Source of the DNA: Rhodospirillales bacterium
GTDB lineage: Bacteria > Pseudomonadota > Gammaproteobacteria > Steroidobacterales > Rariloculaceae
Assembly: GCA_024640665.1 (NCBI GenBank)
Contig: JAHEEO010000033.1
Coordinates: forward strand, 1-17,709
Reading direction: 5' to 3'
Length of the DNA: 17,709 nucleotides
A program made the position numbers and the translations under genes. Below, piece by piece: positions 1 through 7,268 of this stretch. The notes beneath the pieces were generated by a model. The model was not told the origin of the DNA. It did no database searches and saw only the letters and a program-made list of their open reading frames with translations. Numbering within the stretch: the stretch's first letter is position 1; each line of letters begins with the position of its first letter.

Positions 1-321
1 ACTGTCGTTATGCGCGCCGTTTTAGAAGACTATGTGACTGGTCTGCGTGCCGGACAGTTCTTGCGGGCGCGTATCGTCGCGGCGGCAAATGGTCCGGGCG
101 TGTTTGCCTTGCCTGCTGCTGCAATCGTGCGTGAGGGCAACGAGAATTCTGTGTTCGTGCGCATGCCAGATGGCTTCGTGTTGACAGCGGTGGATACGGT
201 GTCGGACGATGGCGTACGGGCATTCGTTGCTTCGGGCTTGTCCGCCAATACAGAAGTTGCTGTTGGCGGCGTTGCCGCACTCAAGTCTGCGTGGTTTGCG
301 AGCCAGGCGGAGGATGAATGA
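1..321 (+). CDS. C-terminus of RND efflux periplasmic adaptor (membrane-fusion protein), 5' truncated
   Basis: Frame 1 is open from the first base to the TGA at 319-321, so the gene begins outside the window and only its last 106 codons are visible. The fragment reads as the beta-barrel and membrane-proximal end of an RND adaptor: a segment with LRAGQFLRARI, then LPAAAIVREGNENSVFVR, then a closing stretch in which 'GLSANTEVAVGGVAALKSAW' precedes an acidic tail. Adaptors of this family bridge the inner-membrane pump to a TolC-like channel in the periplasm. The assignment rests mainly on its neighbour: its stop codon overlaps the start of the heavy-metal RND pump gene, the usual adaptor-then-pump order. 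Metal specificity cannot be read from this part. An outer-membrane factor gene may lie upstream of the window. Confidence 0.85.
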   Translation, partial: TVVMRAVLEDYVTGLRAGQFLRARIVAAANGPGVFALPAAAIVREGNENSVFVRMPDGFVLTAVDTVSDDGVRAFVASGLSANTEVAVGGVAALKSAWFASQAEDE

Positions 322-3300
322 TGAACAAGCTCGTTGGGTTCGCATTGAGCCAGCGTTTGCTGACTCTTCTTCTGGCGATACTGTTGGCTGCGGGCGGCTA
401 TCAGGCCTTTCGGCAGTTGCCGATTGACGCATTTCCGGACGTTTCCCCCACGCAGGTGAAGATCATCATCAAGGCGCCAGGCATGACGCCCGAGGAGGTC
501 GAGACTCGCATTACGGCGCCGATAGAAGTCGAACTGCTGGGAATCCCAAATCAAACCATGCTGCGTTCGATATCGAAGTATGCACTGACGGATATCACGC
601 TGGACTTCGCAGAAGGCACCGATATTTATTGGGCGCGGCAGCAGGTTGCCGAGCGACTCAATAGCATTTGGAGCGCGTTGCCGGCGGGCATAGAAGGCGG
701 GATCGCGCCGATGACGACTCCACTCGGTGAAATGTTCATGTTTACCGTTGACGGCGACCTCAGTTTGACGGAACGACGCACGCTGCTCGAGTGGGTGATC
801 CGACCGGCATTACGCACGGTTCCAGGAGTAGCCGACGTTAATGTGCTCGGCGGATACGTGCGCACATTTGAAATCATTCCAGACCCGTTCCAAATGGCGG
901 CGCGCGGCGTTGATTCCGCTATGCTGGAAGAGGCCATTACCGCTAACAACAGCAATGACGGGTCTGGCAGAATCAACGAGGGTGAAGAAACGCTGCTGGT
1001 GCGCGCGCAAGGTCGCATCGAGACGCTTGACGATCTGGCAAGTGTCGTTGTGCGTTCGGCCAATGGCATTCCAGTTTCAGTTGCTGATGTTGCCGAAGTT
1101 CGAATTGGTTCGGTCACTCGTTATGGCGCCGTTACTCAGAATGGCGAGGATGAGGCGGTTCAGGGTCTGGTATTGGGGCTGCGTGGTGCCAATGCCGGAG
1201 ATATCGTTGCGGGTACGAAAGCCAAGTTGGATGAAATTCGTGCTGCACTTCCCGACGGGGTTACGATCAACGTATTTTACGATCGCGGGCGCCTGGTCGA
1301 GCAGGCGGTCAGCACAGTCGGCCGTGCGCTGACCGAGGCTGTCATCCTTGTGTTCATTCTCCTGGTCCTGTTTCTGGGAGATTTGCGCGCCGCGCTAACG
1401 GTCGCGCTGGTTCTGCCGCTCTCTGCACTCGTCACATTCATGTTGATGCGGCAGTTCGGGATGTCTGCCAACCTGATGAGTCTTGGTGGTCTGGCGATTG
1501 CTATCGGCATGCTGGTCGATGCAGCTGTCGTTGTCGTCGAGAACATTGCGACACAACTCAGTGAAGGGGAGGAACGAAGTCGCCTCCCGCGTTTGCATGT
1601 GATTTACCGAGCGGTGAGTGAGGTCGCCGTGCCGGTTACCTCCGGAATCGGAATAATTATTGTCGTTTTTCTGCCGCTGCTGTCGTTGCAGGGCCTGGAA
1701 GGCAAGCTGTTTTCTCCTGTTGCGCTGACAATCAGCTTTGCTCTTGGCGCATCGCTGATTTTGTCTTTAACAGTGATCCCCGTGCTCGCATCCTTCTTGC
1801 TGCGCAACGTGTCTCATCAAGAGCCGTGGTTGCCGCGCAAGCTTGGTAACGTTTACGAGCCGGTATTGCACTGGTGTCTTGATCATACGCGTTGGGTTAT
1901 CGGCGGCGCAGTATTGATGCTCGCGCTCAGTGCGGGCGTATATCCGTTTATAGGCAAGACCTTTATGCCGGAAATGGATGAGGGTGACATCATTGTTCAG
2001 CTTGAGAAGCTGCCATCGATCACGCTCGCTCAGTCGGTCAATGTGGACCTGAATGTTGAGCGGGAGATACTAGCGCAAGTGCCGGAAGTGATCCGCATTG
2101 TTGCTCGGGTCGGTTCCGATGAGATCGGCATGGATCCAATGGGTCTGAATGAAAGCGACATGTTCATGGTGTTGAAACCGATGCGGGAATGGCGAATGCA
2201 CACCAAGGTTGAACTGATCGAAGCCATCCGCGAAGTGCTGGATCAGTTTCCGGGTGTCGCCTACGGATTTACGCAACCTATCCAGATGCGCACATCGGAA
2301 ATGCTGACTGGGGTGCGCGGCGACGTCGCAATAAAACTCTTTGGCAGCGATCTCGGCGAACTCACGGATATATCCGAAGAAGTTGCGACCTTATTGCGAT
2401 CCATCGAAGGCAGTGAGGATGTCTTTGTCAGTCGCAACGAAGGCGTTCAATACCTCACGCTCGATATTGATCAAGTTGCAGCCGGCCGGTTGGCAATTCA
2501 TACAGATGATTTGCAGCGCACACTGCGAGCGCAGATCGAAGGCTTGCCGGTCGGTATTGTTCAGGAGGGCATTCGCAGGACACCGCTGCTGATACGGGCA
2601 GCCGGCCCCGTTCGAAACTCCGCCGAAGGTCTCGCCGGTCTGCCGCTTTCTGTCGAGGCGGGCGGTTGGCTGCCCGTCAGCGGCGTCGCGTCGCTATCGA
2701 GAGTGGAGGGCGTTGTATCTGTCGCACGTGAACGCAGTCAGCGATTTGCTGTTATTCGGACTAATGTGGCTGGCAGGGATCTGGTCGGGTTCGTCGACGA
2801 AGCCCGTCAACGCGTGGCTGAATCGGTTGCACTTCCGGCTGGGTATTTTCTGCAGTGGGGCGGGCAGTTTGAGAATCAACAACGCGCTGCAGCACGTCTT
2901 AGCGTTGTAATTCCTGTCGCTATCGGCCTGATATTATTATTGTTGTTTTCGACATTCGGCTCGGTTCGCCAAGCGTTACTCGTGCTGGCCAATATTCCCT
3001 TTGCCCTGGTTGGCGGCGTATTCGCACTGGCATTGACTGGTGAGTATCTGTCGGTGCCGGCCTCGGTCGGGTTTATTGCATTGCTGGGAATCGCGGTTTT
3101 GAATGGCGTGGTGATGGTGACGTACTTTAATCAGCTCGGTGCACAAGGGTTGAGCATGCAGGAAGTTATCCTGGAAGGCGCCAAGCGCAGGCTCCGGCCC
3201 GTCTTGATGACGGCGAGTATTGCTGCGTTCGGCTTGGTGCCGCTGCTATTTGCAAGCGGGCCGGGCTCTGAAATTCAGCGCCCGTTGGCGATCGTTGTGA

Positions 3301-3389
3301 TAGGCGGCCTGATTTCCGCAACGCTGCTCACGCTCGTGTTGTTGCCTATTCTCTATCGCCGATTCGGCGTACCGTTGGAGACGCATTGA
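318..3389 (+). CDS. Heavy-metal efflux RND transporter, CzcA/CusA family inner-membrane pump
   Basis: Proton-driven inner-membrane pump that exports metal cations through an adaptor and outer-membrane channel. At 1023 residues it is full length for the HME-RND family. TM1 is at about 10-28, and the family motif DFAEGTDIYWARQQVAERL is at 96-114. The TM2-TM6 bundle lies at about 337-495, with GMLVDAAVVVVEN (D401, E408) in TM4 as the likely proton relay. The second periplasmic loop includes GMDPMGLNESDMF (604-616) and QMRTSEMLTGVRGD (656-669). TM8-TM12 span about 862-1013. The three methionines of the CusA copper relay align here with Q561, E612 and E661, so divalent-cation export (Zn/Co/Ni/Cd) is likelier than Cu/Ag. 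GGAGG at 309-313 lies 4 bases before ATG 318 and 7 before ATG 321; the second ATG may be the true start. The gene overlaps both neighbours and is probably translationally coupled to them. Confidence 0.95.
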   Translation: MMNKLVGFALSQRLLTLLLAILLAAGGYQAFRQLPIDAFPDVSPTQVKIIIKAPGMTPEEVETRITAPIEVELLGIPNQTMLRSISKYALTDITLDFAEGTDIYWARQQVAERLNSIWSALPAGIEGGIAPMTTPLGEMFMFTVDGDLSLTERRTLLEWVIRPALRTVPGVADVNVLGGYVRTFEIIPDPFQMAARGVDSAMLEEAITANNSNDGSGRINEGEETLLVRAQGRIETLDDLASVVVRSANGIPVSVADVAEVRIGSVTRYGAVTQNGEDEAVQGLVLGLRGANAGDIVAGTKAKLDEIRAALPDGVTINVFYDRGRLVEQAVSTVGRALTEAVILVFILLVLFLGDLRAALTVALVLPLSALVTFMLMRQFGMSANLMSLGGLAIAIGMLVDAAVVVVENIATQLSEGEERSRLPRLHVIYRAVSEVAVPVTSGIGIIIVVFLPLLSLQGLEGKLFSPVALTISFALGASLILSLTVIPVLASFLLRNVSHQEPWLPRKLGNVYEPVLHWCLDHTRWVIGGAVLMLALSAGVYPFIGKTFMPEMDEGDIIVQLEKLPSITLAQSVNVDLNVEREILAQVPEVIRIVARVGSDEIGMDPMGLNESDMFMVLKPMREWRMHTKVELIEAIREVLDQFPGVAYGFTQPIQMRTSEMLTGVRGDVAIKLFGSDLGELTDISEEVATLLRSIEGSEDVFVSRNEGVQYLTLDIDQVAAGRLAIHTDDLQRTLRAQIEGLPVGIVQEGIRRTPLLIRAAGPVRNSAEGLAGLPLSVEAGGWLPVSGVASLSRVEGVVSVARERSQRFAVIRTNVAGRDLVGFVDEARQRVAESVALPAGYFLQWGGQFENQQRAAARLSVVIPVAIGLILLLLFSTFGSVRQALLVLANIPFALVGGVFALALTGEYLSVPASVGFIALLGIAVLNGVVMVTYFNQLGAQGLSMQEVILEGAKRRLRPVLMTASIAAFGLVPLLFASGPGSEIQRPLAIVVIGGLISATLLTLVLLPILYRRFGVPLETH

Positions 3390-3721
3390 TGTTGACAAGC
3401 GAATTTGAGCAGGTACTGATAGTGCTGACGATTCCGCCCGCACTAGAAACTCAGCTTATCGATTGGCTGTTACTAGAAGACGGTGGAACCGGGTTCTCGA
3501 GTTGTTCAATCTTTGGGCATAGCTCGAGACACGATCATCTAAGCATTGCCGAGCAGGTTCAGGGGCGCCAGAAGCGAATTCAGTTCCAAGTACAAATCAG
3601 TTTCTCGCGCTTGGAAAAATTCATGTCTGAATTGTCCGCGCAGTTTGCCGAGGCGGACCTGCACTATTCGGTGGCCCCATTATTGGCTGGTGGGCATTTG
3701 AAAGCCGAATCGCGAGAGTAA
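3389..3721 (+). CDS. DUF3240 family small PII/CutA-like protein of a metal-efflux operon
   Basis: A 110-residue soluble protein with no signal peptide or membrane segment. It matches my recollection of DUF3240, a proteobacterial family with a PII-like ferredoxin fold often encoded beside CzcA/CusA pumps. Visible family features are LTIPPALETQLIDWLL (13-28), GFSSCSIFGHSS (35-46), LSIAEQVQGRQKRIQFQV (51-68) and LHYSVAPLL near the end (91-99). H44, H48 and H50 lie in one loop and could bind metal, but that is inference. The start at ATG 3389 overlaps the pump's TGA as TGATG and has GGAG at 3377-3380, 8 bases upstream. A TTG at 3386 would add one residue and has no advantage. Its role is unproven; a cytoplasmic regulator or sensor acting on the pump is the reasonable guess from position and fold. 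Confidence 0.85.
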   Translation: MLTSEFEQVLIVLTIPPALETQLIDWLLLEDGGTGFSSCSIFGHSSRHDHLSIAEQVQGRQKRIQFQVQISFSRLEKFMSELSAQFAEADLHYSVAPLLAGGHLKAESRE

Positions 3722-3777
3722 GCGGAAGTCTTAGTCCGTTCGCTACTCAATCTCGCGGCAAGGCCTCTGAGCCATTC

Positions 3778-3800
3778 GGCGAACTCATTGCGAGCTCGCC
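3778..3800. terminator. Candidate hairpin between convergent genes
   Basis: GGCGAACTC and GAGCTCGCC form a 9-pair stem with one A-C mismatch around a 5-base loop (ATTGC). It lies between the stop of the DUF3240 gene and the stop of the convergent minus-strand gene at 3800. Neither side has a clean T-run, so a classical intrinsic terminator is not supported. It may instead be a shared weak terminator or an mRNA-end stabilising structure. Confidence 0.3.
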
Positions 3801-4729
3801 TATAGCAGTTTCTCGAGTTCCTCTATTTGTCTTAGCAGAATGCCAGCCTGCGCATAAACTTCAGTAGGGAAAATGTGCTTCGGCGTTGGCAGATTGGCTC
3901 GGACGCGCGGTGCTTCGAGTTGATAAGCGAATGCCGCAAGATCGGCTGTTACGATCCGAGCGATGTCAAATGCATGCCCGGGTGAGATGTCATCGGGGAT
4001 GTTCCTTCTCGAACTCAAGCCAGCCACGTGGATGTCCAATTTAGGCGCAACTCGAATCACTGCATCGATGCATTCGGTAAGCCGGCGATAGACATCAAAG
4101 GGGCGTTTGTATCCATCGAATGGTGGTGCTTCAGGCACGAGTTCGGCGCCTTCGTGCATCGACAGCAGTGACGCAGCAAAATTTACGGCCGCAGAGATTT
4201 CCTCAAATACGTCCGCGTCCGTAATTGGCTCGCGCAGCATCAAATTAAGCTGTCTATTGATATCGATCACGACCAGAAACACGCCAGTAGCAGAGATTCT
4301 TGAGCCGAATGGCTCAAATTCCGTTTGTTCTTCTATGCCAATTGTTTGGGCGACATAGCGAATCTGTTCGAGCGCATCTTCGAGCACGGCGTAGACGTCG
4401 GCCGGATCAATTCGGCCGGACGGCACCGGCCCTGGCGAGCGCGATGCCGTACCCGCCAACTCTTCTGCAAGCTGATTCGCTTTACGCAGCAAAGATTGAG
4501 TTTGAAAATACAGCTCGACATCTGAGACTTCGGAAACAGGCAGCCGAGGGCTGTCGTCATAAGGCCGTCCCATCCGCTCGCGGACCAATTCAAGTTCATC
4601 AGCAAGTTGATTCGCCAAGGCATAGGCTTCGGGATTGCCGATTTCTTGTGCTTGACTTCGCGAAACCGGTAATAGCACCATTGCCGTCATCTGGAGGCAG
4701 AGCAGCATTGTCAATTTGTGTTTGAACAC
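3800..4729 (-). CDS. Exported all-helical repeat protein of unknown function
   Basis: I do not recognise this 309-residue protein. Residues 1-28 form a Sec signal peptide: basic start, hydrophobic core LTMLLCLQMTAMVLLPV, probable cleavage after SQA. The mature part is predicted nearly all helical, with no cysteine motif or enzyme signature. About eight similar helices start near residues 33, 69, 109, 147, 171, 210, 252 and 288, a spacing of roughly 36-42. The clearest copies are DPADVYAVLEDALEQIRYVA (109-128), PFDVYRRLTECIDAVIRVAP (210-229) and FPTEVYAQAGILLRQIEEL (287-305). Translation begins at GTG 4727-4729, supported by GGGAG 7 bases upstream. It follows the DUF5916 gene by 44 bases on the same strand and is probably co-transcribed. 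A periplasmic binding or scaffold role is possible, but nothing here shows it. Confidence 0.85.
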   Translation of the reverse strand: MFKHKLTMLLCLQMTAMVLLPVSRSQAQEIGNPEAYALANQLADELELVRERMGRPYDDSPRLPVSEVSDVELYFQTQSLLRKANQLAEELAGTASRSPGPVPSGRIDPADVYAVLEDALEQIRYVAQTIGIEEQTEFEPFGSRISATGVFLVVIDINRQLNLMLREPITDADVFEEISAAVNFAASLLSMHEGAELVPEAPPFDGYKRPFDVYRRLTECIDAVIRVAPKLDIHVAGLSSRRNIPDDISPGHAFDIARIVTADLAAFAYQLEAPRVRANLPTPKHIFPTEVYAQAGILLRQIEELEKLL

Positions 4730-4736
4730 TTTGATT

Positions 4737-4741
4737 CTCCC
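4737..4741 (-). promoter_or_regulatory. Ribosome binding site fixing the GTG start at 4729
   Basis: On the minus strand GGGAG stands 7 bases before GTG 4727-4729. It supports this non-ATG start over the internal ATG at codon 8, which would remove the basic N-terminus of the signal peptide. Confidence 0.65.
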
Positions 4742-4773
4742 ATTACCTAAGTGTGAGTCCAGCTGCCATTGCG

Positions 4774-6975
4774 CTAGAAACGAAACGTATAACTGTACTT
4801 TAGTGTAAGTTCCGAAAAACTCGAATGAAAACTATTGTCACGATCATAATCTTGCAGGTTGTGATTTAGCACTAAGAACGCTTCGCGGCCTGCCCGCGGA
4901 ATCCAGTGTAATCGGCTGTTTAGGCCGATGGTTTCGGAAACATTATCGTATTGAATGAGGTTGATCCAAGACATTGTGGACGAAAAAACGGCCTCCAATG
5001 TCAGCCTGACTACGCGTGTTTTGAAACTACCGTCGGGTAGCTGGATGTCATTGTACTGATAATTGAAATTCGTTCGAAAATGCCTACTCGGCCGCCAGTT
5101 GAAAAAACCGCCAATGGAAAATCGATCGCCATCGTAAAATTCGCCGTCGTTCAAAAAGACGCCGCCGCCGATTGCACGTTGGTTAGCCGCACGGAAGTTC
5201 AGATTGATGTTCTCGAATGTATAAAGACCCGGATCGATGACGATACCCGGCGATATCGTAAACGGGAAACGCAGGCCTTCTTTGCTTCTCGAGTACGAGA
5301 GGCCGACGGAGTCTCCGGAATTCAGATTGACGTCGATCAGTTCGAGCTGCAGCTGCTCGCTTTGTATATCGCCGGTTTCGAGATATTCGATGCGGTTGCC
5401 GTCAATGCCAGTGCGGATGGTTCGAATTACACTGCGTTGCGGTCGCCAGATGTGCCCCAAATCAAAATTAAACTCGGTGATACCAGTACGGCGAACAAAG
5501 CCGAGCGCGGGATCAAAGTTCTCCTCGATGCGGGTCATGCCAATGCCGCCGCGCAGTCCGGTGTTGCTCGGGACGCGCAGATTGAAGCCGGCCGCGGTAT
5601 CGTCGCCGGAAATGCCCTCGCTATTGGATTGCTGAAACCACGCAACGCCCTCGAGGCTTCGCCCGCCAGCGAAAGCGCTGTTCAAATAGCGAAAATCGAT
5701 GCCTGCGACACTGTTGTCTGCGTTCGATGCCGGGTCGCCGTCTGTCATGATCATGCCGATGCTGGACTGATCGAGTACGTTGGCAGCAACGCGAGCGATT
5801 ACTGCGGTGGTCGCGTCGACATCTTCGAATGCCTCCTGGCGAACGGCTAGCATGCCCAGGTCGAATCGCCCGACACGGCCCGACAGTTTGGCGCCAACAT
5901 CAATGGGCACCTCTTGGCCGCTGGCGCTGATGCCGAGGCGGCGTGAAAAGAACGGTCGTCCATCCTGCGAGATGCGGCCAAATTGAAACAGATCGACATC
6001 TTGTAAAAAGAAATCGCGCTGTTCTGGAAAAAACAAACTAAAACGCGTGAGATTAACCTGACGGCTATCTACATCCGTCGCCGAAAAATCCGTGTTGAGC
6101 GTTAACGACGCATTGAGCTGTGGTGTGATCTTATAAAACGCGTCGACGGAAGGCTCAAATCGCGTGTTGGCAGTGACGCCTTCGAAGGCGCGTCTATCTC
6201 GATAGGTGGCAGATGGCACGATATCGAGCCCGCGGCCTTGCTCGATTTGCGAAATGCCTCGGATATTGCCCATCGTGCTCAAGTCGGTGTTTCGGTTGCG
6301 TGAATTCCAGGCAATACTCTCATTCTTGCGAGCGATGTTGCGTGCGAAGTTCATTCTCCAGGTATCTGCTGCCGGGTCGAATGAGATCGTCTTGAAAGGA
6401 ATTTCAATTTCGACAACCCAGCCTAAGTCGTCGGTGCTCGCGGCGGCCTGCCAGATGCCTGTCCAATCAAATTGTGTTTGCGTTGTACCCTCGTAGATAC
6501 CGTCGAAGCGCACGCCATTGGGGTTCACTCCGAACAGGTATCCACCGCGGCGAGTGTTGAAGGGGTCTAAATGAATAAAGAACCGGTCATCGGAGCCAAT
6601 GCCTTGGTTTTGTCGCAAGACCCGCGCTGTGATGAGCTCCGGTTCCGAGTCGAACATGCGCACGCCAACATATAAGGCATCTCGCCCGTATAGCACGCGG
6701 ACTTCCGTTCGCTCGCTTGCCTCAGCGAACTCAACCGGATTCACCTGATGAAAATCGTCGATAACGGGTGCGCGCGCCCATATTTCTTCGCTCAGGACAC
6801 CGTCTATGACCGGCGCTTCTGCCGCGCGCTGTATGCGAACTTCTTTCTCTTCTGTTGCGTTAGCGGCTTGATCTACTTGCGCATGCCCACTCGTGAAGAA
6901 CATCAGCAATGCCATGCAGCCCAGCAGCGAGTCTCGGGGCGCGCTTGCCCTGGTGGCTAATGGCGACAAACGCAC
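4774..6975 (-). CDS. CBM9-like / DUF5916 predicted outer-membrane beta-barrel protein
   Basis: A 733-residue exported protein. The N-terminus has arginines, then the hydrophobic run LLGCMALLMFFTSG and a likely cleavage after GHA. Residues about 46-222 form a carbohydrate-binding family 9-like domain: VIDGVLSEEIWARAP (56-70), LYVGVRMFD (101-109), FFIHLDPF (132-139), GYLFGVNPNGVRFDGIYEG (145-163), GWVVEIEIPF (185-194). From about 245 the DUF5916 region follows, rich in alternating polar and aromatic strands (for example LFFPEQRDFFLQDVDLFQFG), ending in YSYTFRF with the terminal phenylalanine of outer-membrane barrels. Function is unknown; glycan binding or uptake is only suggested by the N-terminal fold. 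The GTG start at 6975 lacks a clear ribosome site. Starting at ATG codon 21 would cut most of the signal peptide, so the start is uncertain. It heads a probable two-gene unit with the helical protein downstream. Confidence 0.88.
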   Translation of the reverse strand: MRLSPLATRASAPRDSLLGCMALLMFFTSGHAQVDQAANATEEKEVRIQRAAEAPVIDGVLSEEIWARAPVIDDFHQVNPVEFAEASERTEVRVLYGRDALYVGVRMFDSEPELITARVLRQNQGIGSDDRFFIHLDPFNTRRGGYLFGVNPNGVRFDGIYEGTTQTQFDWTGIWQAAASTDDLGWVVEIEIPFKTISFDPAADTWRMNFARNIARKNESIAWNSRNRNTDLSTMGNIRGISQIEQGRGLDIVPSATYRDRRAFEGVTANTRFEPSVDAFYKITPQLNASLTLNTDFSATDVDSRQVNLTRFSLFFPEQRDFFLQDVDLFQFGRISQDGRPFFSRRLGISASGQEVPIDVGAKLSGRVGRFDLGMLAVRQEAFEDVDATTAVIARVAANVLDQSSIGMIMTDGDPASNADNSVAGIDFRYLNSAFAGGRSLEGVAWFQQSNSEGISGDDTAAGFNLRVPSNTGLRGGIGMTRIEENFDPALGFVRRTGITEFNFDLGHIWRPQRSVIRTIRTGIDGNRIEYLETGDIQSEQLQLELIDVNLNSGDSVGLSYSRSKEGLRFPFTISPGIVIDPGLYTFENINLNFRAANQRAIGGGVFLNDGEFYDGDRFSIGGFFNWRPSRHFRTNFNYQYNDIQLPDGSFKTRVVRLTLEAVFSSTMSWINLIQYDNVSETIGLNSRLHWIPRAGREAFLVLNHNLQDYDRDNSFHSSFSELTLKYSYTFRF

Positions 6976-7268
6976 GTGTACACCGCATCGAACTTGGACG
7001 TCTCAATGATCATTGAATTGAAGCTGCTATGAATGAATGTCATCGCACGGCGGTGACGGTGACTGCGAGCGCTTATTGTAGCGTTACTGGCCAATCCACG
7101 TAACTGAAACGTTCGAGCTATTCGCATCAAGTTGGAAAGTGTGACTGATGCCGGGCCTCGATAGTTCCGCGTGCAGGGTTTTGTTGCATGCACTAACGGT
7201 CCAGCTTCCACAGCCATGACGTTTTGCAGTCGCGTCTTTTTCCGTCTGTTTGCTTGGGCGAGCCGTCA
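6976..7268. other. Intergenic region upstream of the DUF5916 gene
   Basis: 293 bases between the 3' end of the ABC adaptor gene and the DUF5916 gene on the same strand. Short open frames here show no family resemblance. It should hold the promoter of the DUF5916 unit. A TACAAT on the minus strand (7075-7080) is a possible -10, but I find no good -35 at the right distance. The clearest structure is the palindrome at 7003-7016. No terminator with a T-run is seen after the adaptor gene. Confidence 0.6.
7003..7016. promoter_or_regulatory. Perfect 14-bp palindrome, candidate operator
   Basis: TCAATGATCATTGA is its own reverse complement and lies 27 bases upstream of the DUF5916 GTG start. Position and symmetry fit a dimeric repressor or activator site. 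The regulator is not encoded in this window. Confidence 0.35.

Noticed and set aside
30..554. 174-residue minus-strand open frame at the left end
   Set aside because: Antisense to the RND adaptor and pump, both of which are clear; no supporting motif.
5080..5850. 256-residue plus-strand open frame opposite the DUF5916 gene
   Set aside because: It lies fully antisense to the beta-barrel region, has no recognisable motif or signal, and the minus-strand protein is clearly real by domain content.
6916..6927. LLGC near the DUF5916 N-terminus as a lipoprotein lipobox
   Set aside because: The cysteine is followed by the rest of the hydrophobic core (MALLMFF), so it lies inside the signal peptide; cleavage after GHA is more plausible.
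7170..7195. Hairpin GTGCA/TGCAC after the ABC adaptor gene as a terminator
   Set aside because: Only a 5-base stem with a 13-base loop and no properly placed T-run.
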